Assembly (NCBI GenBank): GCA_022559845.1
Contig: CM040120.1
Location: 310,470,740 to 310,534,739, forward strand
Direction of reading: 5' to 3'
DNA: 64,000 nucleotides
From: Amorphophallus konjac
Lineage: Eukaryota > Streptophyta > Magnoliopsida > Alismatales > Araceae
The stretch's first letter is position 1; every line of letters starts with the position of its first letter. The position numbers were made by a program, and so were the translations under genes. Of the stretch, positions 33,862 through 44,602 are shown one piece after another. Under the pieces are notes generated by a model that saw only the letters and a program-made list of their open reading frames with translations, did no database searches and was not told the origin of the DNA.

Positions 33862-34200
33862 GAAAATCTGGAAAATCCAAAAAATACCAAAAAATTAAAA
33901 ATTATATTTCCGCGATCCCCGGAACGCACCGATCGCAACAGTACCACTCTCTCCCTGGTGAACAACACAGTTCACCCGCAACGAGAGTCCGAAGGAATTG
34001 CCGGAACCCGTATCGGAAATCATAAAACATGCGCGAAAAAGCCGCGGACGCACTCCGGGCCTCCGAAACAACTCCGGATCGTGCCGATCCGAACATGAAA
34101 GATGTCTGAAACGAAATTTTGGACATAGCGGAGCTAGACACTCTAAGAAAGGAGATTTGGGACCCAGAAAGAAAGGATCCGAAAGGTCCGGGATATTATA

Positions 34201-34214
34201 GCCCTCCCTCTTAA
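34201..34214 (-). other. polypurine tract of element F
   Basis: The minus strand reads TTAAGAGGGAGGGC directly before the 3' LTR. Confidence 0.6.
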
Positions 34215-34227
34215 AGAAATTTCATCC

Positions 34228-36126
34228 TTGAAATTAAGAACAAAGCTTAGGGGAAGAAGAGGAGACTCACTCGAACAAGTAAGGGAACTGCTGACGCATC
34301 TCATCCTCACGCTCCCAAGAAGTCTCACCACCAGAGTGCCGCTACCACACCACCTTGACCAAGGGGATGACCTTGTTCCGCAGGCGCTGCTCTCGCCTAT
34401 CCTCAATGTGGATGGGAAACTCTGGGAGAGAAAGATCTGGAGTCACCTCGGGTCAAACAGAATCCTCAAGCACATGAGAGTCATCGGGCATATACTTCCG
34501 CAACATCGAGACGTGGAACACGTCATGCACCGACGCCAACTTAGGAGGTAACTGCAGCCGATAGGCTACCTCACTAATGCGCTCCACAATAAGGAAAGGA
34601 CCGACATAGCGGGAACTAAGCTTCCCACGCCGTCCAAAGTGCATCAACCCCTTCATCGAAGAAACTCTCAAGAACACATGATCACTAACGGTGAAAGGAA
34701 GAGGCTGCCTCCTCCGGTCAGCATAGCTCTTCTGCCGACTTTGGGCCGCCAACATGTTCTGACGAACCAGGTGCACGACATTCACACACTGCTGCACCAA
34801 CTCTGGTCCCGTCAAAACACGCTCACCAACCTCGAACCAATCGAGTGGAGTCCGACACGGACGCCCGTACAACGCCTCATAAGGAGCCATGCCGATGCTC
34901 GAATGATAGCTATTATTGTAGGCAAAGTCCACCAACGGCAGATGGTGAAACCAACTCCCTTGCCATTCCAGGCAACAGGATCTCAGCATATCCTCCAATG
35001 TTTGAATGGTCCTCTCTGACTGACCATATGACTGAGGATGGTACGCCGAGCTAAATGCTAACTCCGTGCTAAGGGCTCGGTGGAAACTCCTCCAGAATCC
35101 AGAAGTGAAACGCAGATCTCGATCCGACACAATGGAAATGGGAATCCCATGCAACAGAATGATCCGCTCCACATAAAGATGAGCCAACTTGGTCACGCTC
35201 CAACTGACTTTGACCGGTAATAACCGAGCCACTTTCGTCAGTTGATCCACCAGCAACCAAACACTGTCCTGGCCACTCGGAGTCCTTAGCAATCCCACCA
35301 CAAAACTCGTGGTCACGTAGTCCCATTTCCACGCGGGAACATCCAAGGGCTGAAGCACACCTTCTGGTCGTTGATGCTCTGCCTTCACCTACTGATAGGT
35401 CAAGCACCTAGCAACAAACTCGGCCACATCTCTCTTCATGCCAGGCCACCAGAACTGCCTCTGCAAGTTCCGATACATCTTCGTCGCACCCGGGTGCACG
35501 GTGTACCTGCTCCCATGGGCCTCACGCAACACCGCACGATGAACCTGCTCCTCGGTTGGGACGTATAGTCTACCACGGAATCTCACGGCTCCATCCTCAC
35601 CGAAGTCCACATCATCCATAGCCAAAATCCGGGGCAGCTCAGGGTCTGCATGCTGAGCCTCTGTCACCTGACGGCGGATAGAAAGAGTGACAGTCAAGCT
35701 CACAAGCACCGCTAACCCTAGCTCTTAGAGAATCTTGAGCCTGAAAGACACTTCGAGCACTTGTTCCCAGAGCCCCCACTACCTCAACATCAAGGCACTG
35801 ACCGCGACCTTCTGACTCAAATAATCGGCGACGACATTCATCCTGCTCGGCTGATAAGACAGGGTGAAGTCATAATCCTTCATGTACTCCATCTAACGCC
35901 TCTGCCTGAGGTTAAGGTCCCTCTGCGTGAACACATACCTCAAACTCTGATGGTCAGTAAACACCTCGAACTTCTCACCATATAGATAATGTCTCCAGAT
36001 CTTCAACGCGAAGATCACATCCGCCAACTCAAGGTCATGGGTAGGGTAGTTCTCCTCATGGGACTTCAGCTGCCGCGAAGCATAAGCCACCACTCTACCA
36101 TGCTGCATCAACACAACACCCAATCC
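34228..36126 (-). pseudogene. element F RNase H remainder, integrase and C-terminal tail
   Basis: This continues the F polyprotein after the insertion of H. RNase H runs from 36126 to 35893 ([24 protein letters not shown]) and is cut by a TAG at a Trp position after LNLRQRR. The integrase zinc part at 35709-35389 ends CLTYQ, with the last metal-binding Cys changed to Tyr, followed by a TAG. The core at 35388-34453 keeps the DDE residues: Asp in LLVDQLTKVA, Asp in SIVSDRDLRF and Glu in GQSERTIQT. A GPF module ([23 protein letters not shown]) leads to a tail with one more stop ending FPYLFE near 34270. The clade is Tekay/Del-like chromovirus. Confidence 0.85.
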
Positions 36127-36365
36127 TGTTGTGCCCCTTAGGCACAAGTATGTGCTATGTTGATTTGATGATAGCAATGCTATTTTATTTTGATGATAGC
36201 AACAAAGTGAGTGCATTTCTGTGCATCCTTTATTCTTGAGATCCATGAGCATTCTGCATATGATAGCAACATGAATGATGATGAAATGATGTTTTGAATG
36301 CATTATTCTGTTTGAATAGATTACATTAATGTGTTCCAGCATACATTGCATTTCCCCAGTTTTGC

Positions 36366-38570
36366 ATGTCTGTACATTGCATTTGCTCATGCCTTAGAGT
36401 CTGTACATAAATGTGCATAGTTCATGCTACCAGGTCTATACATTGCTGGTGCGAGCAGTTAAGTCCATACATGGCTAAGTCTGTACATTGGATGTGTCAC
36501 AGACAAAGTCTGTAGAGTGAGCGTCTCATTGGTGAAGTATGTACACTCACCAGTTGAACTTCAAAGTCCATACATTGGACTGTAACTTGCACGAAGCTAA
36601 GCCCATACATCGCTCAAGTCTGTACAGAGTCCAGCGTCTTAATTTGCGTCTCATGCATCGTATCTCAAGCATTCAAAGTGTGTACATTGAATAGCATGCT
36701 TTTTATGAAGTCTGTACATCCTGTGTCTCTGTTAAGCTTCAAAGTCTGCACATGGCTCACCGTCTCATGCATAGTCTGGACAGTTGTGGGTCGACGCTCC
36801 CTTCTGATGGGTCGACGCCCCCTTTATTTTCTAAGTCCATACATTGATCTTCATATTCAAAGTCAGAACATTGGTTAAGTCCACACATTGTGCATTCTGA
36901 CTTGAAGTCTATACAACGCTGCATTGGCTAAGTCTATACACTGCATTGTTGATTGTTGGCAAAGTCTGCACATTCTGTAGTTCAACGTCTGCATGCATGA
37001 AGTCTGTACACTGCATTGTCTCAACTTGCGTCTCACGCATCTAAAGTCTGTACATCCTATTGTTTCAGCCAACATCTCATTCAGTGTTAAAGTCTATACA
37101 GACTTCAGCGTCTCGTTCATGAAGTCTATACATTGCATTTGTTCATGCCTTCATCGTGAAGTCTGTACATTGCATGCCTTCCACCAAGTCTATACTTTGG
37201 TCGGTGGCAAGTCTGTACATTGGCTTCCCATTTGCTTCCAAGTCTATACATCACTGTAGCTTTCACGAGACGAAGTCTGTACATTGGACTATTGGGTAAA
37301 GTCTATACATCCTCTAGTTGGAATTGTGCAAGTCTGTACATCGCTGCTTTGCCAAAGTCTGTACATTGGCATCTTTTCTTACGTTGCACCTCCAAGTCTA
37401 TACATTGGGACTTTTACCTACGCTCTGTTCAGCAAGTCTATACAGTGGTTGCTTTACCGACGTTGCCTTGCCAAAGTCTACACACTGTGAACTTCCAAGT
37501 CTGTACAGACTTTACCTTGTTCAAGCTTGTACATCGTCCAGTTATCTTTGGCATGTCTACACACTAGAAGTGCATACAGTCAACTACTTTGCTTTGATCT
37601 AGTGTGTACAGAGTTTCTCTTGGCATGAAGTCTGTACATCGTCTTAGCACTATAAAGTTTGTACATACTTTCTCATGTGCTCAATGCATTTCATCAAGTC
37701 TATACATCGTGTAGCTTCATGTATGAAGTCGATACATTGTCCAGTGCATTGCATACATCATTTTATGAAGTCTGTACACTATGCATCACTTGAAATCAAG
37801 TCTGTACATCGTGCTTCTATTGGTTGAAGTCTGTACAGCCTTTGCTTCGCCAAAGTCTGTACATTGGTCTGCATTGCATTGCATGAAGTCTACACATCCG
37901 ATAGTGTAAGTCTATACATCGCCCAGTGTCATGCTTGCATAGTCTGTACAACGCTTGCTTTACAGACTCAAAGTCTACACATTGGTAGTCTGTACATCAT
38001 TCGTGAAGATTGAACATTGAGCAAGTGTATACATTGGACGAGTCTGCATCGTGCCTCAGTCATGAAGTCTATACATCGTCTGTCTTCATTAAAGTCTCAC
38101 GAAATCTGTACATCGTGGCTTTTGTGCTCCAAGTCTACACATCATGGCAAGTCTGAAGTCTACACATTGGAAGTATATTTCATTCATGCATCAATGCGTC
38201 GACCCCCTGATTAGATGAGTCGACGCCCCTTTAGACTTCTAAGTCTATACACTGTGTTCATGCATTGTTCTCATCCAAGTGCACACATTGAATGTTAGCA
38301 TGCTCGCACACACTAAGACCATACATTGAATAAAGTCTGTACGTTGCTGTTGAACAAAGTCTGAACATTGCTTCAGCGTTGGCTTCAGCCAAGTCTATAC
38401 ATCGACTGGTTCTTAGTTGGGCCAAGTCTATACATTGCCCAGGCTGCATAACGTCAAGTCTTTACATTGAACTCTATACATTGCATGCAGTTGCGCTTCA
38501 CAAGTCTACACATTGCTGCTCTTCACAGCAAGTCTATACAATGCATTGCGTCCTTAAAGTCTGTACATGG
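36366..38570 (+). repeat. AAGTCTRTACATYG motif array, H 5' LTR
   Basis: I count about 70 recognisable copies by eye in 2.2 kb, all in the same orientation, mean spacing near 31 bp but irregular. Exact or near-exact forms include AAGTCTATACATTG and AAGTCTGTACATCG. About half carry GTAC and half ATAC or CAC at the centre. Spacers are mostly unrelated to one another. Short translated words such as KSVHW, SLYIG and QVYTL in the open frames here are the motif read in three frames. Confidence 0.92.
36790..36818 (+). repeat. paired GTCGACGC boxes 21 bp apart (H 5' LTR, first pair)
   Basis: GTCGACGC occurs at 36790 and at 36811. A second pair lies at 38198 and 38219 in the same LTR. Both pairs are repeated in the 3' LTR at 45262/45283 and 46699/46720 (the last box is mutated to GTGGAC). 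Confidence 0.65.
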
Positions 38571-38750
38571 TTTATACTTAACCTGATAAGTGTTCTCGTC
38601 TGTCTGACAGGTGCTCTGCTCGTGGAGGCCAATGAAGGGCACGCGATCCGAGGTTGGAAGGGCTGACAGGAAGATGACACGTGGCCAAAAGTCCTGGGGG
38701 GGGGAAATGTGGAGAACACACGCCCTAGCTGCTGGTGGTGCTGCTGCTGC

Positions 38751-38758
38751 TATATATA
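38751..38758 (+). promoter_or_regulatory. TATA box of H 5' LTR
   Basis: TATATATA follows a CTG-rich stretch and precedes a purine-rich leader. The equivalent in the 3' LTR is at 47244-47251. Confidence 0.65.
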
Positions 38759-39114
38759 CGAGTCTTCTTCATCAAGAGAAAAGTGATCGAAGCTTGTGAG
38801 TTGAAATAGAAGAGCAGAAGCAGAGAGCCCTTCGATCCAACAAAAGAGAAGAAAAGGAAAAAGAAAGAGGAAGAGAAGAGAAAGAGAAGAAGAGTAGAAG
38901 ATAAAGAAGAGAAAGAGAGAGATAGAGAGCTCGAGCTGAGATAGAGAGAGAGATAGTCTTTGTCTGGCTTTTGGATCAAATCCAAGCCAGATCTGCTCCT
39001 TCGAGAGCTACAGTATTTATGCTTCATTGCTTCAGCTTTTCGTTGCAGGATCATTTTCTGTTTTCATTTTATACTTTCTTCAAGCTGTCAGCCAGCGACT
39101 GCAGAGGTGGACTC

Positions 39115-39275
39115 CTCTGGACGGGTAAGCTGTAATCCCCAGCGGTTTGCAGAGGTGCATCCTCTGGACAGCAAGCTGTGAGGCTCAGCAGGCGAGGAGG
39201 ATTCCTCGGATGGCAAGCTGTGTTGCCCAGCGGATTATAGGCAAGCTGTGATGCCCAGCGGTTCAAGCTTTGAGT
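39115..39275 (+). repeat. short hairpin repeats in H 5' LTR
   Basis: Four or five related units share the word AAGCTGTRAT or AAGCTGTGTT and end CCCAGCGG. The best pair GGCAA with TTGCC, or GGCA with TGCC. They lie downstream of the TATA box and so are probably in the transcript. Confidence 0.6.
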
Positions 39276-39564
39276 CAGCAGTAAGCCACACTCGGGTTGA
39301 GTGTGGGGTGGATGTAGGTCTGGTGGACCGAACCACCTAAAAACTCCTATTGCATTGTGGTTTGTTTTGTACAATTGTGCTTCCGCTAGATGAATGCATA
39401 GGGGCGCTCCAACTGTTTGCTTATAGGTTCAGTAGATGAATTGTTAAGTTTTTATTGTGAGTGTTTTAATCTGTCAAGAGAGCGAAATCTTATTTTGGGC
39501 GAAAGTTTTATAAGGGCTATATTCATTCACCCCCCCCTCTGAATACTGCACCGAACCCAACACT

Positions 39565-39576
39565 TGGTATCAGAGC
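39565..39576 (+). other. primer-binding site of element H
   Basis: TGGTATCAGAGC lies 2 bp after the 5' LTR and is complementary to initiator tRNA-Met. Confidence 0.9.
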
Positions 39577-39743
39577 GGGTTGCTGTGCATAGGATCTAAC
39601 AATCCGTAGCAGATCCTGCATTGTTTTGGTGCATTTCAAAGTGGGTCTCTTGAAATTGTGTTTTGCTTCATTGACTTGTGCTTTATTTTGATCATATGGT
39701 TTTAGTGCATTTCGTGTCATTTGTTTTACTGCGCTGAATCTAT

Positions 39744-42323
39744 TTGCCATCTGTTCTAATGGCTCGACCTACTGTTTATGATGGTTCTAACCTCGATAGC
39801 TGGCTAGGAGGCCTAAGTGTGTACATAGACTCCATTGGTCCAAATTTGTGGAGTCTTATATCTAAAGGCCCACACCGATTACCTCATGATGAGACCAAAT
39901 GGTCTAAAGAGGATAGAGTGAAGGACCGTGAAAATACCATGATTCTTAATATCCTGAGAGCTACTGTCAATACTGATATATATACTTTTCTTTTCAGGTG
40001 CACATCTGGAAAGGAGATTTATGACAGAATCACTTCTGCTCATAACGATCATCAGGACAGCTGCTTAATGGCCAACCGGGATAATGAAGATTCATCATCT
40101 CAGGTAAGCTCCGAATCAGATGGATACTCTTTTGATGAATTGATAGTGATGTATGAAAATTTGTTAGAAGTATCCAAGAAATTAAAATCTGAAAACAAAA
40201 AGTTGAAAAAGAAATGTGATAAAATAAAATTGAAAGATTCCTGTGAAAACTGTCCAAATCTGAAAGAATCTTATGATGCATGTACACTAGACGTTCAGAA
40301 CCTTAAGAAACAAAATGATTCTCTAGAAATTGAAAAATAAACATGCTTGGATAAAATGTCAGAAATTGAGAATCAGCTGAATGATAAGAAAAATGAGCAT
40401 CTAAAAAGCAAGCAAAAACTTACTGAAGTCAATTCTGAATTGGACAAACTGAAACTTGAGAATAAAGAATTTCAAAAGAAAAATGAAAACCTTATGGCTA
40501 GAATAAATGAAATCAATGGGGAAGGTTCACATTCCTCTTCTGCTGAATCAAACTGCAATATGTGCTTAGCTCTAAGAGAACGTAATGAAGATCTTTATAG
40601 TGAGAATGAATGGCTGAGTAAATAAACTATCTCACTTAAAGAGGATCACAAAAACTTGGTGGCTGAGAAAATTAGAGTGGAGGAAAGAGAAGAGGAGCTA
40701 GTTGAAAAGCTGGAGCTGATGTCTGGAAGTGGAAAATGCAACGAAACAGTCATGAAGATATCTGAAGAGAACAAAGAACTGAGGGAACAAAACAAGAAAC
40801 TAATGGTTTTAAATAATATTTTCTCACATAGGTTTCTGACTGTCGAAAAAGAAAAATCTGTTATTAAGGAAGCTCAATCACAAAGACTTGAGGAGGAAAA
40901 CACTAAACTGAAAGCTGAAGTTGAAAAATTAAAGTTGTTAAATACTGGCTTATCTGAAACACTTCTCACCTTAAAGAAGGGAAAGCTCACTTGTGATGAA
41001 GAATCACAAATGTTGAACTGTCTAGAATAAGAAATTGAGAAGTATAAAACTGCAAATGAAGTCTTAAGTGAATGTGTCAACTGCAGTGAATAGGGGATAG
41101 CCAGTTATGAGCTTCATATAACATCTTTGGAAAATAAGATTCATGAACTAGAAAAATCAGCATCCAATTCTGCCAAGAATGAAAGAAAAGTAAAAACTGT
41201 TGTGAAAAGGAAGGATGACAATTCAAGAAAGGGGACAAGCTGTAGTCCTGATGTTAAGGAAACTACCAGCAACCAGCTATATACTACCTTTGTGCATAGT
41301 TCTGATGTAGCTGGTATCTCAAGGCAATCCCCAAAACAAAATGAAAATCAGAAGTCACCTTCAAAATCTGTCTTTCAGTTCAAAGCCCAGAAAATTGAAA
41401 AGTAAACAAAACCTGTTGAGAATAATCAGAAATTGAAAAGAAAGAGTCAAACAAAGAAGGCAAAGAATAATTATGGTTATACTCTGAAATTTGTTAGCTC
41501 TGCTGAATATGATGGGTCAATGCAAAATGCTCATGCTTCTTGTACTCATTCACATGCATCTGTGAATTCATCTGATAGAAACCATGCTCCTAGGAAATCT
41601 GATGTCTCTTGCTACTACTGTGATAGGCATGGTCATTATATGGATGATTGTAGTGTGATGAAAAGTGATGATATGATGCAGGATAAATCTTTTTCAAATA
41701 ATCATCATCACCCCAAAAGAAACATGTATGCTTCAAACCAACACATCATTTGTTATAATTGTAACAAACGTGGTCATAAAGCTGTTGAGTGTTGGTTTAG
41801 GCCTTCATGGAGATATAATGGTTCAAGAAACAAGCATTTTAAATGCTTTGAATGTGGTAAGTATGGGCATGCAGTCAAAGACTGCTGGCATGCTCAGGGA
41901 AATAGATTGAACTCTAAATCTGTAATATTCCCTACTTTCTATGATTCTGCTAGAAATAACTTGAGTGATAAAAGGAAAAACTCCGCATGCTTTGAATGTG
42001 GTAAGCTAGGCCATAAAGCTGCCAACTGTCGGCTGGCTAAGTATGGAAAGAAAAATTTTCATGTTAATAAAAGAAATACTCATGCTCATACACATAATTT
42101 TCATACTCATGTGCATGCACATGGGCATCATGTTTCTGCTAACATGAATAATAAAAACAAAAATTCGGTGGCTTCATGTTACTATTGTGGAAAATTTGGA
42201 CATTCCATGTTTGACTGTTATCTAATGGAATTTGATGATAATGCTGCAAAAAGAATGTTTAGAACACCTGTCAGGGTAAATGCAGGACCCAAAGCTGCTT
42301 GGGTCCCTGCAGGATCAAAATGA
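39744..42323 (+). pseudogene. element H Gag, copia (SIRE-like) type, with five in-frame stops
   Basis: One reading frame of about 860 codons. The Gag core lies at 39759-40030 (MARPTVYDGSNLDSWL, ILNILRATVNTDIY), with DSCLMAN near 40055. A long Lys/Glu-rich coiled coil follows, then five CCHC zinc knuckles at about 41611 (CYYCDRHGHYMDDC), 41750 (CYNCNKRGHKAVEC), 41845 (CFECGKYGHAVKDC), 41989 (CFECGKLGHKAANC) and 42177 (CYYCGKFGHSMFDC). It ends GPKAAWVPAGSK. Stops at 40338, 40623, 41028, 41091 and 41403 (four TAA, one TAG) leave the frame unchanged and fit C-to-T change of Gln codons. Five zinc knuckles and a long coiled coil make this Gag larger than usual. Confidence 0.82.
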
Positions 42324-44380
42324 TCATAATGTTGCAGGTGTGCCTTGGGTCAAAGAATAAACAGGGGTTAACAAACCAAGGCACTCAAATGGAAACCCCA
42401 TGATTCAACTCTTAAGGTCAGTTCTGAACTTTGTTTTAATTTCATCATCTGAAATTGTTATTCTGCTTGTTTGATTTTTGATGATCTCTTCATGTCTAGC
42501 TGATCAGTCTGCATTCCAGACTCAGCTACTGAGTTTTAATTCTGCATATATGATGCACTTCTCTCTTACAGTTATTGCATTGTGTAAATAAGATGCTAGA
42601 TGCACTGCACAATCATGTTTGTAGCCGATGCATACCTTGTACTGAGCTTGAATGATTCATCTAGTGCATAGAGTCTATGCACGTGTCTTGTGTTATTGCA
42701 TTGCATGCTTGTTGTTAAATGCATAACTTGCACTGATTTTAAATGGGTCATTTAGTGTATATATTTGATGCATGTGTCCAATGTCTGCATTCATCAGTTG
42801 AATCAAGAAAATTGTTCAATCCATCAAGACTGCTTTGCAGTGCACTGTCATGCATAACCCTGGTATATCAAATGGTAAGTTACTAAAAGGCAGAGAAATC
42901 TGCCCGGAGGTTCTTACTATGTGAGAGATGGTCTTTGAGACCAGGTTCTCCGCCTAGTACCATGGGTCCTGTCTTCATGTAGAGCAGTGTACTGCATATC
43001 ATGAAAAATTGAAAATTGAAAAGAAATGACTCATTGCATATCATTAAATCTGAAAAATCTGAAAAAGCATATAAATGTTCATGACTTGAGCGCATAAACT
43101 TGAATTGATTGCATACTTGCCTCATGTATCATTGTTGCATAGTTTGCATGTAGAACAGTCTAGTGCATAGCATATTGTTGCATCATGGTGTCAGGGGGAG
43201 CTGAGAGTTCTGTTAAATTCATTGAATCCTTGCTACTTCTCACTGTCCCCACTCAATTCATTCATATTCTTTTGACATCAGATGTTATTGGACCATAATG
43301 CCTATTGCTATCATTTCCCTAACCTTCACTGAACAACAGTATTGCCTCTAGTTTAGTGAATTGAGTTATGGTTATTAAAATTGTTCATTTATAAGAATCA
43401 CTCTTACAAATTGAAAGGAACTAAAGGTTTAACCTTTATAAATTGAAGAGTTAAGTGTCTGCCTTCAGAATTTGAGATAAAAGAAAACTTTTATAGCTCT
43501 TAATCTTTGTCTCATGATTAAAATAGAAAAAGGTTTTTTTTAATACCTGAAAATGGTAAACTGGAAATGTCTAGAACATGTGAATAAGAGTATGTAATGT
43601 TTTTTAAACAATCACTCTAAAAGAAATAAGGGCAGCAGTAAATAAGAACATTAATGTAAAGAACTGAACATTGTGACAGAGCAATGGCAGATTGCGCTGA
43701 GAAACTGTGATCTCTTCCAAAGAAGCAGGAGAACTCACATGTCATGAAATGCTTCAAGCTAACTCTGTTCATAGGGTCAAATCTATAGGGGGAGTCCTCA
43801 CCAAGTAACTGGGGGCACTGGCCTCTGATCAAGGTGTGCCCTTAATGTCAAAGGTGAAGATAGTCCCTTGTAGGTTTTGATCTGAAATAGATCTACTAGT
43901 TTATGCCTAGTAATTGGGGGTACCTGCCTCTGATCAAGGTGTACACCTAATGTCAACAGCATAAATGCCACTGGTCTATTCACTTAACTCAGTTTCTGAA
44001 AAATTAGAAAGTGAAAAATTAATCTGCTGTAACCCTTCGAAAATCAAAAGTCATTGAGTGAAAACTGTTTTTCTCAATACATATTCAAGTTACCTTTCTT
44101 GATCTTCCATGTTTAATCACAAAAGGGTATTATTTCTGACTTCTCTATTAAAACCATGTGCCTCAGATTCATTTCTATAAATGGAATCTAAAACTCTTTT
44201 TCAGGAGTCAGCTGTTTTACTCTAGATTTATCACTGTTAAACCTGAATTTTAGTCAAAATTATATATTGCTGATTCTTATACTTTAACAGTTGTTTATAA
44301 TCATGCTCCCTTTCTGAACCAATGCTTATGCTATTGTCAAGTGACCCTCCTACCTTCTCTACCTTTGTATATCTGTCCAT
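42324..44380 (+). other. non-coding internal region of H, no pol gene
   Basis: About 2 kb between the gag end and the terminal polypurine tracts. I find no protease, integrase or reverse transcriptase motif in any frame. Scattered AGGGGGAG words occur, for example near 43192 and 43786. A duplicated stretch containing CCTCTGATCAAGGTGT occurs at about 43822 and 43928. Confidence 0.7.
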
Positions 44381-44389
44381 ATTCCTTCT

Positions 44390-44602
44390 CAAAGGGGGAG
44401 CAATTATTTTGGGGGAGAACTAGTTCAGGGGGAGTCATACATTCAGGGGGAGAATGAGGTGCCCTAAGGGATTTTGCACGCATACTGCCATGTTGCACTC
44501 ATGTTTATACTGTTTTTCTCTTTTTGATTATGTCAAAGGGGGAGAAAATAAAATCTTGGTGACTTACTGTCACTTTGTTGCCATCATCAAAAAGGGGGAG
44601 AA
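44390..44602 (+). repeat. cluster of polypurine-tract-like repeats before the H 3' LTR
   Basis: Six G-rich tracts of the type AAAGGGGGAG or CAGGGGGAG lie in about 210 bp, the last (AAAAAGGGGGAGAA) directly before the LTR at 44603. Two sit in the similar contexts ATTATGTCAAAGGGGGAG and CATCATCAAAAAGGGGGAG. SIRE-type copia elements are known for such repeated tracts. Confidence 0.7.

Larger units (their letters stand above)
31636..34200 (-). repeat. 3' LTR of gypsy element F
   Basis: The plus-strand left end is TGTAACGACCCAAGAATC. The right end GGGATATTATA sits next to the polypurine tract at 34201. The last dinucleotide reads TA rather than CA. Length is 2565 bp. A TATA box TATAAATA (minus strand) lies at 33854-33861. 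Palindromic boxes fill 32770-33310. The preceding ATTGC (31631-31635) would be the target duplication, but its partner is outside the window. Confidence 0.78.
36127..39562 (+). repeat. 5' LTR of element H
   Basis: It starts TGTTGTGCCCCTTAGGCAC and ends GAACCCAACA, followed by the primer-binding site. In order: a GATGATAGCAA-rich start, a motif array at 36366-38570, a TATA box at 38751, a GA-rich leader at about 38800-38960, and hairpin repeats at 39115-39275. Confidence 0.93.

Noticed and set aside
33790..34098. Lys/Glu-rich plus-strand frame near the right end of the F LTR
   Set aside because: It lies in the LTR across the TATA region on the opposite strand. Composition is low-complexity purine and there is no support as a gene.
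34228..34551. Plus-strand frame over the F integrase tail
   Set aside because: The minus strand carries the integrase and tail motifs here. The plus-strand frame is a shadow.
37220..37567. Open reading frames in the motif arrays giving repetitive peptides (SLYIG, KSVHW, QVYTL)
   Set aside because: They are the 14-nt motif translated in three frames. They shift frame freely between LTR copies and have no start context or domain.
36366..38570. CRISPR-like appearance: short repeats with unique spacers
   Set aside because: The motif is degenerate (14 nt), spacing is irregular, the array lies inside plant LTRs in two identical positions, and no cas-like gene exists. It is an LTR-internal motif array.
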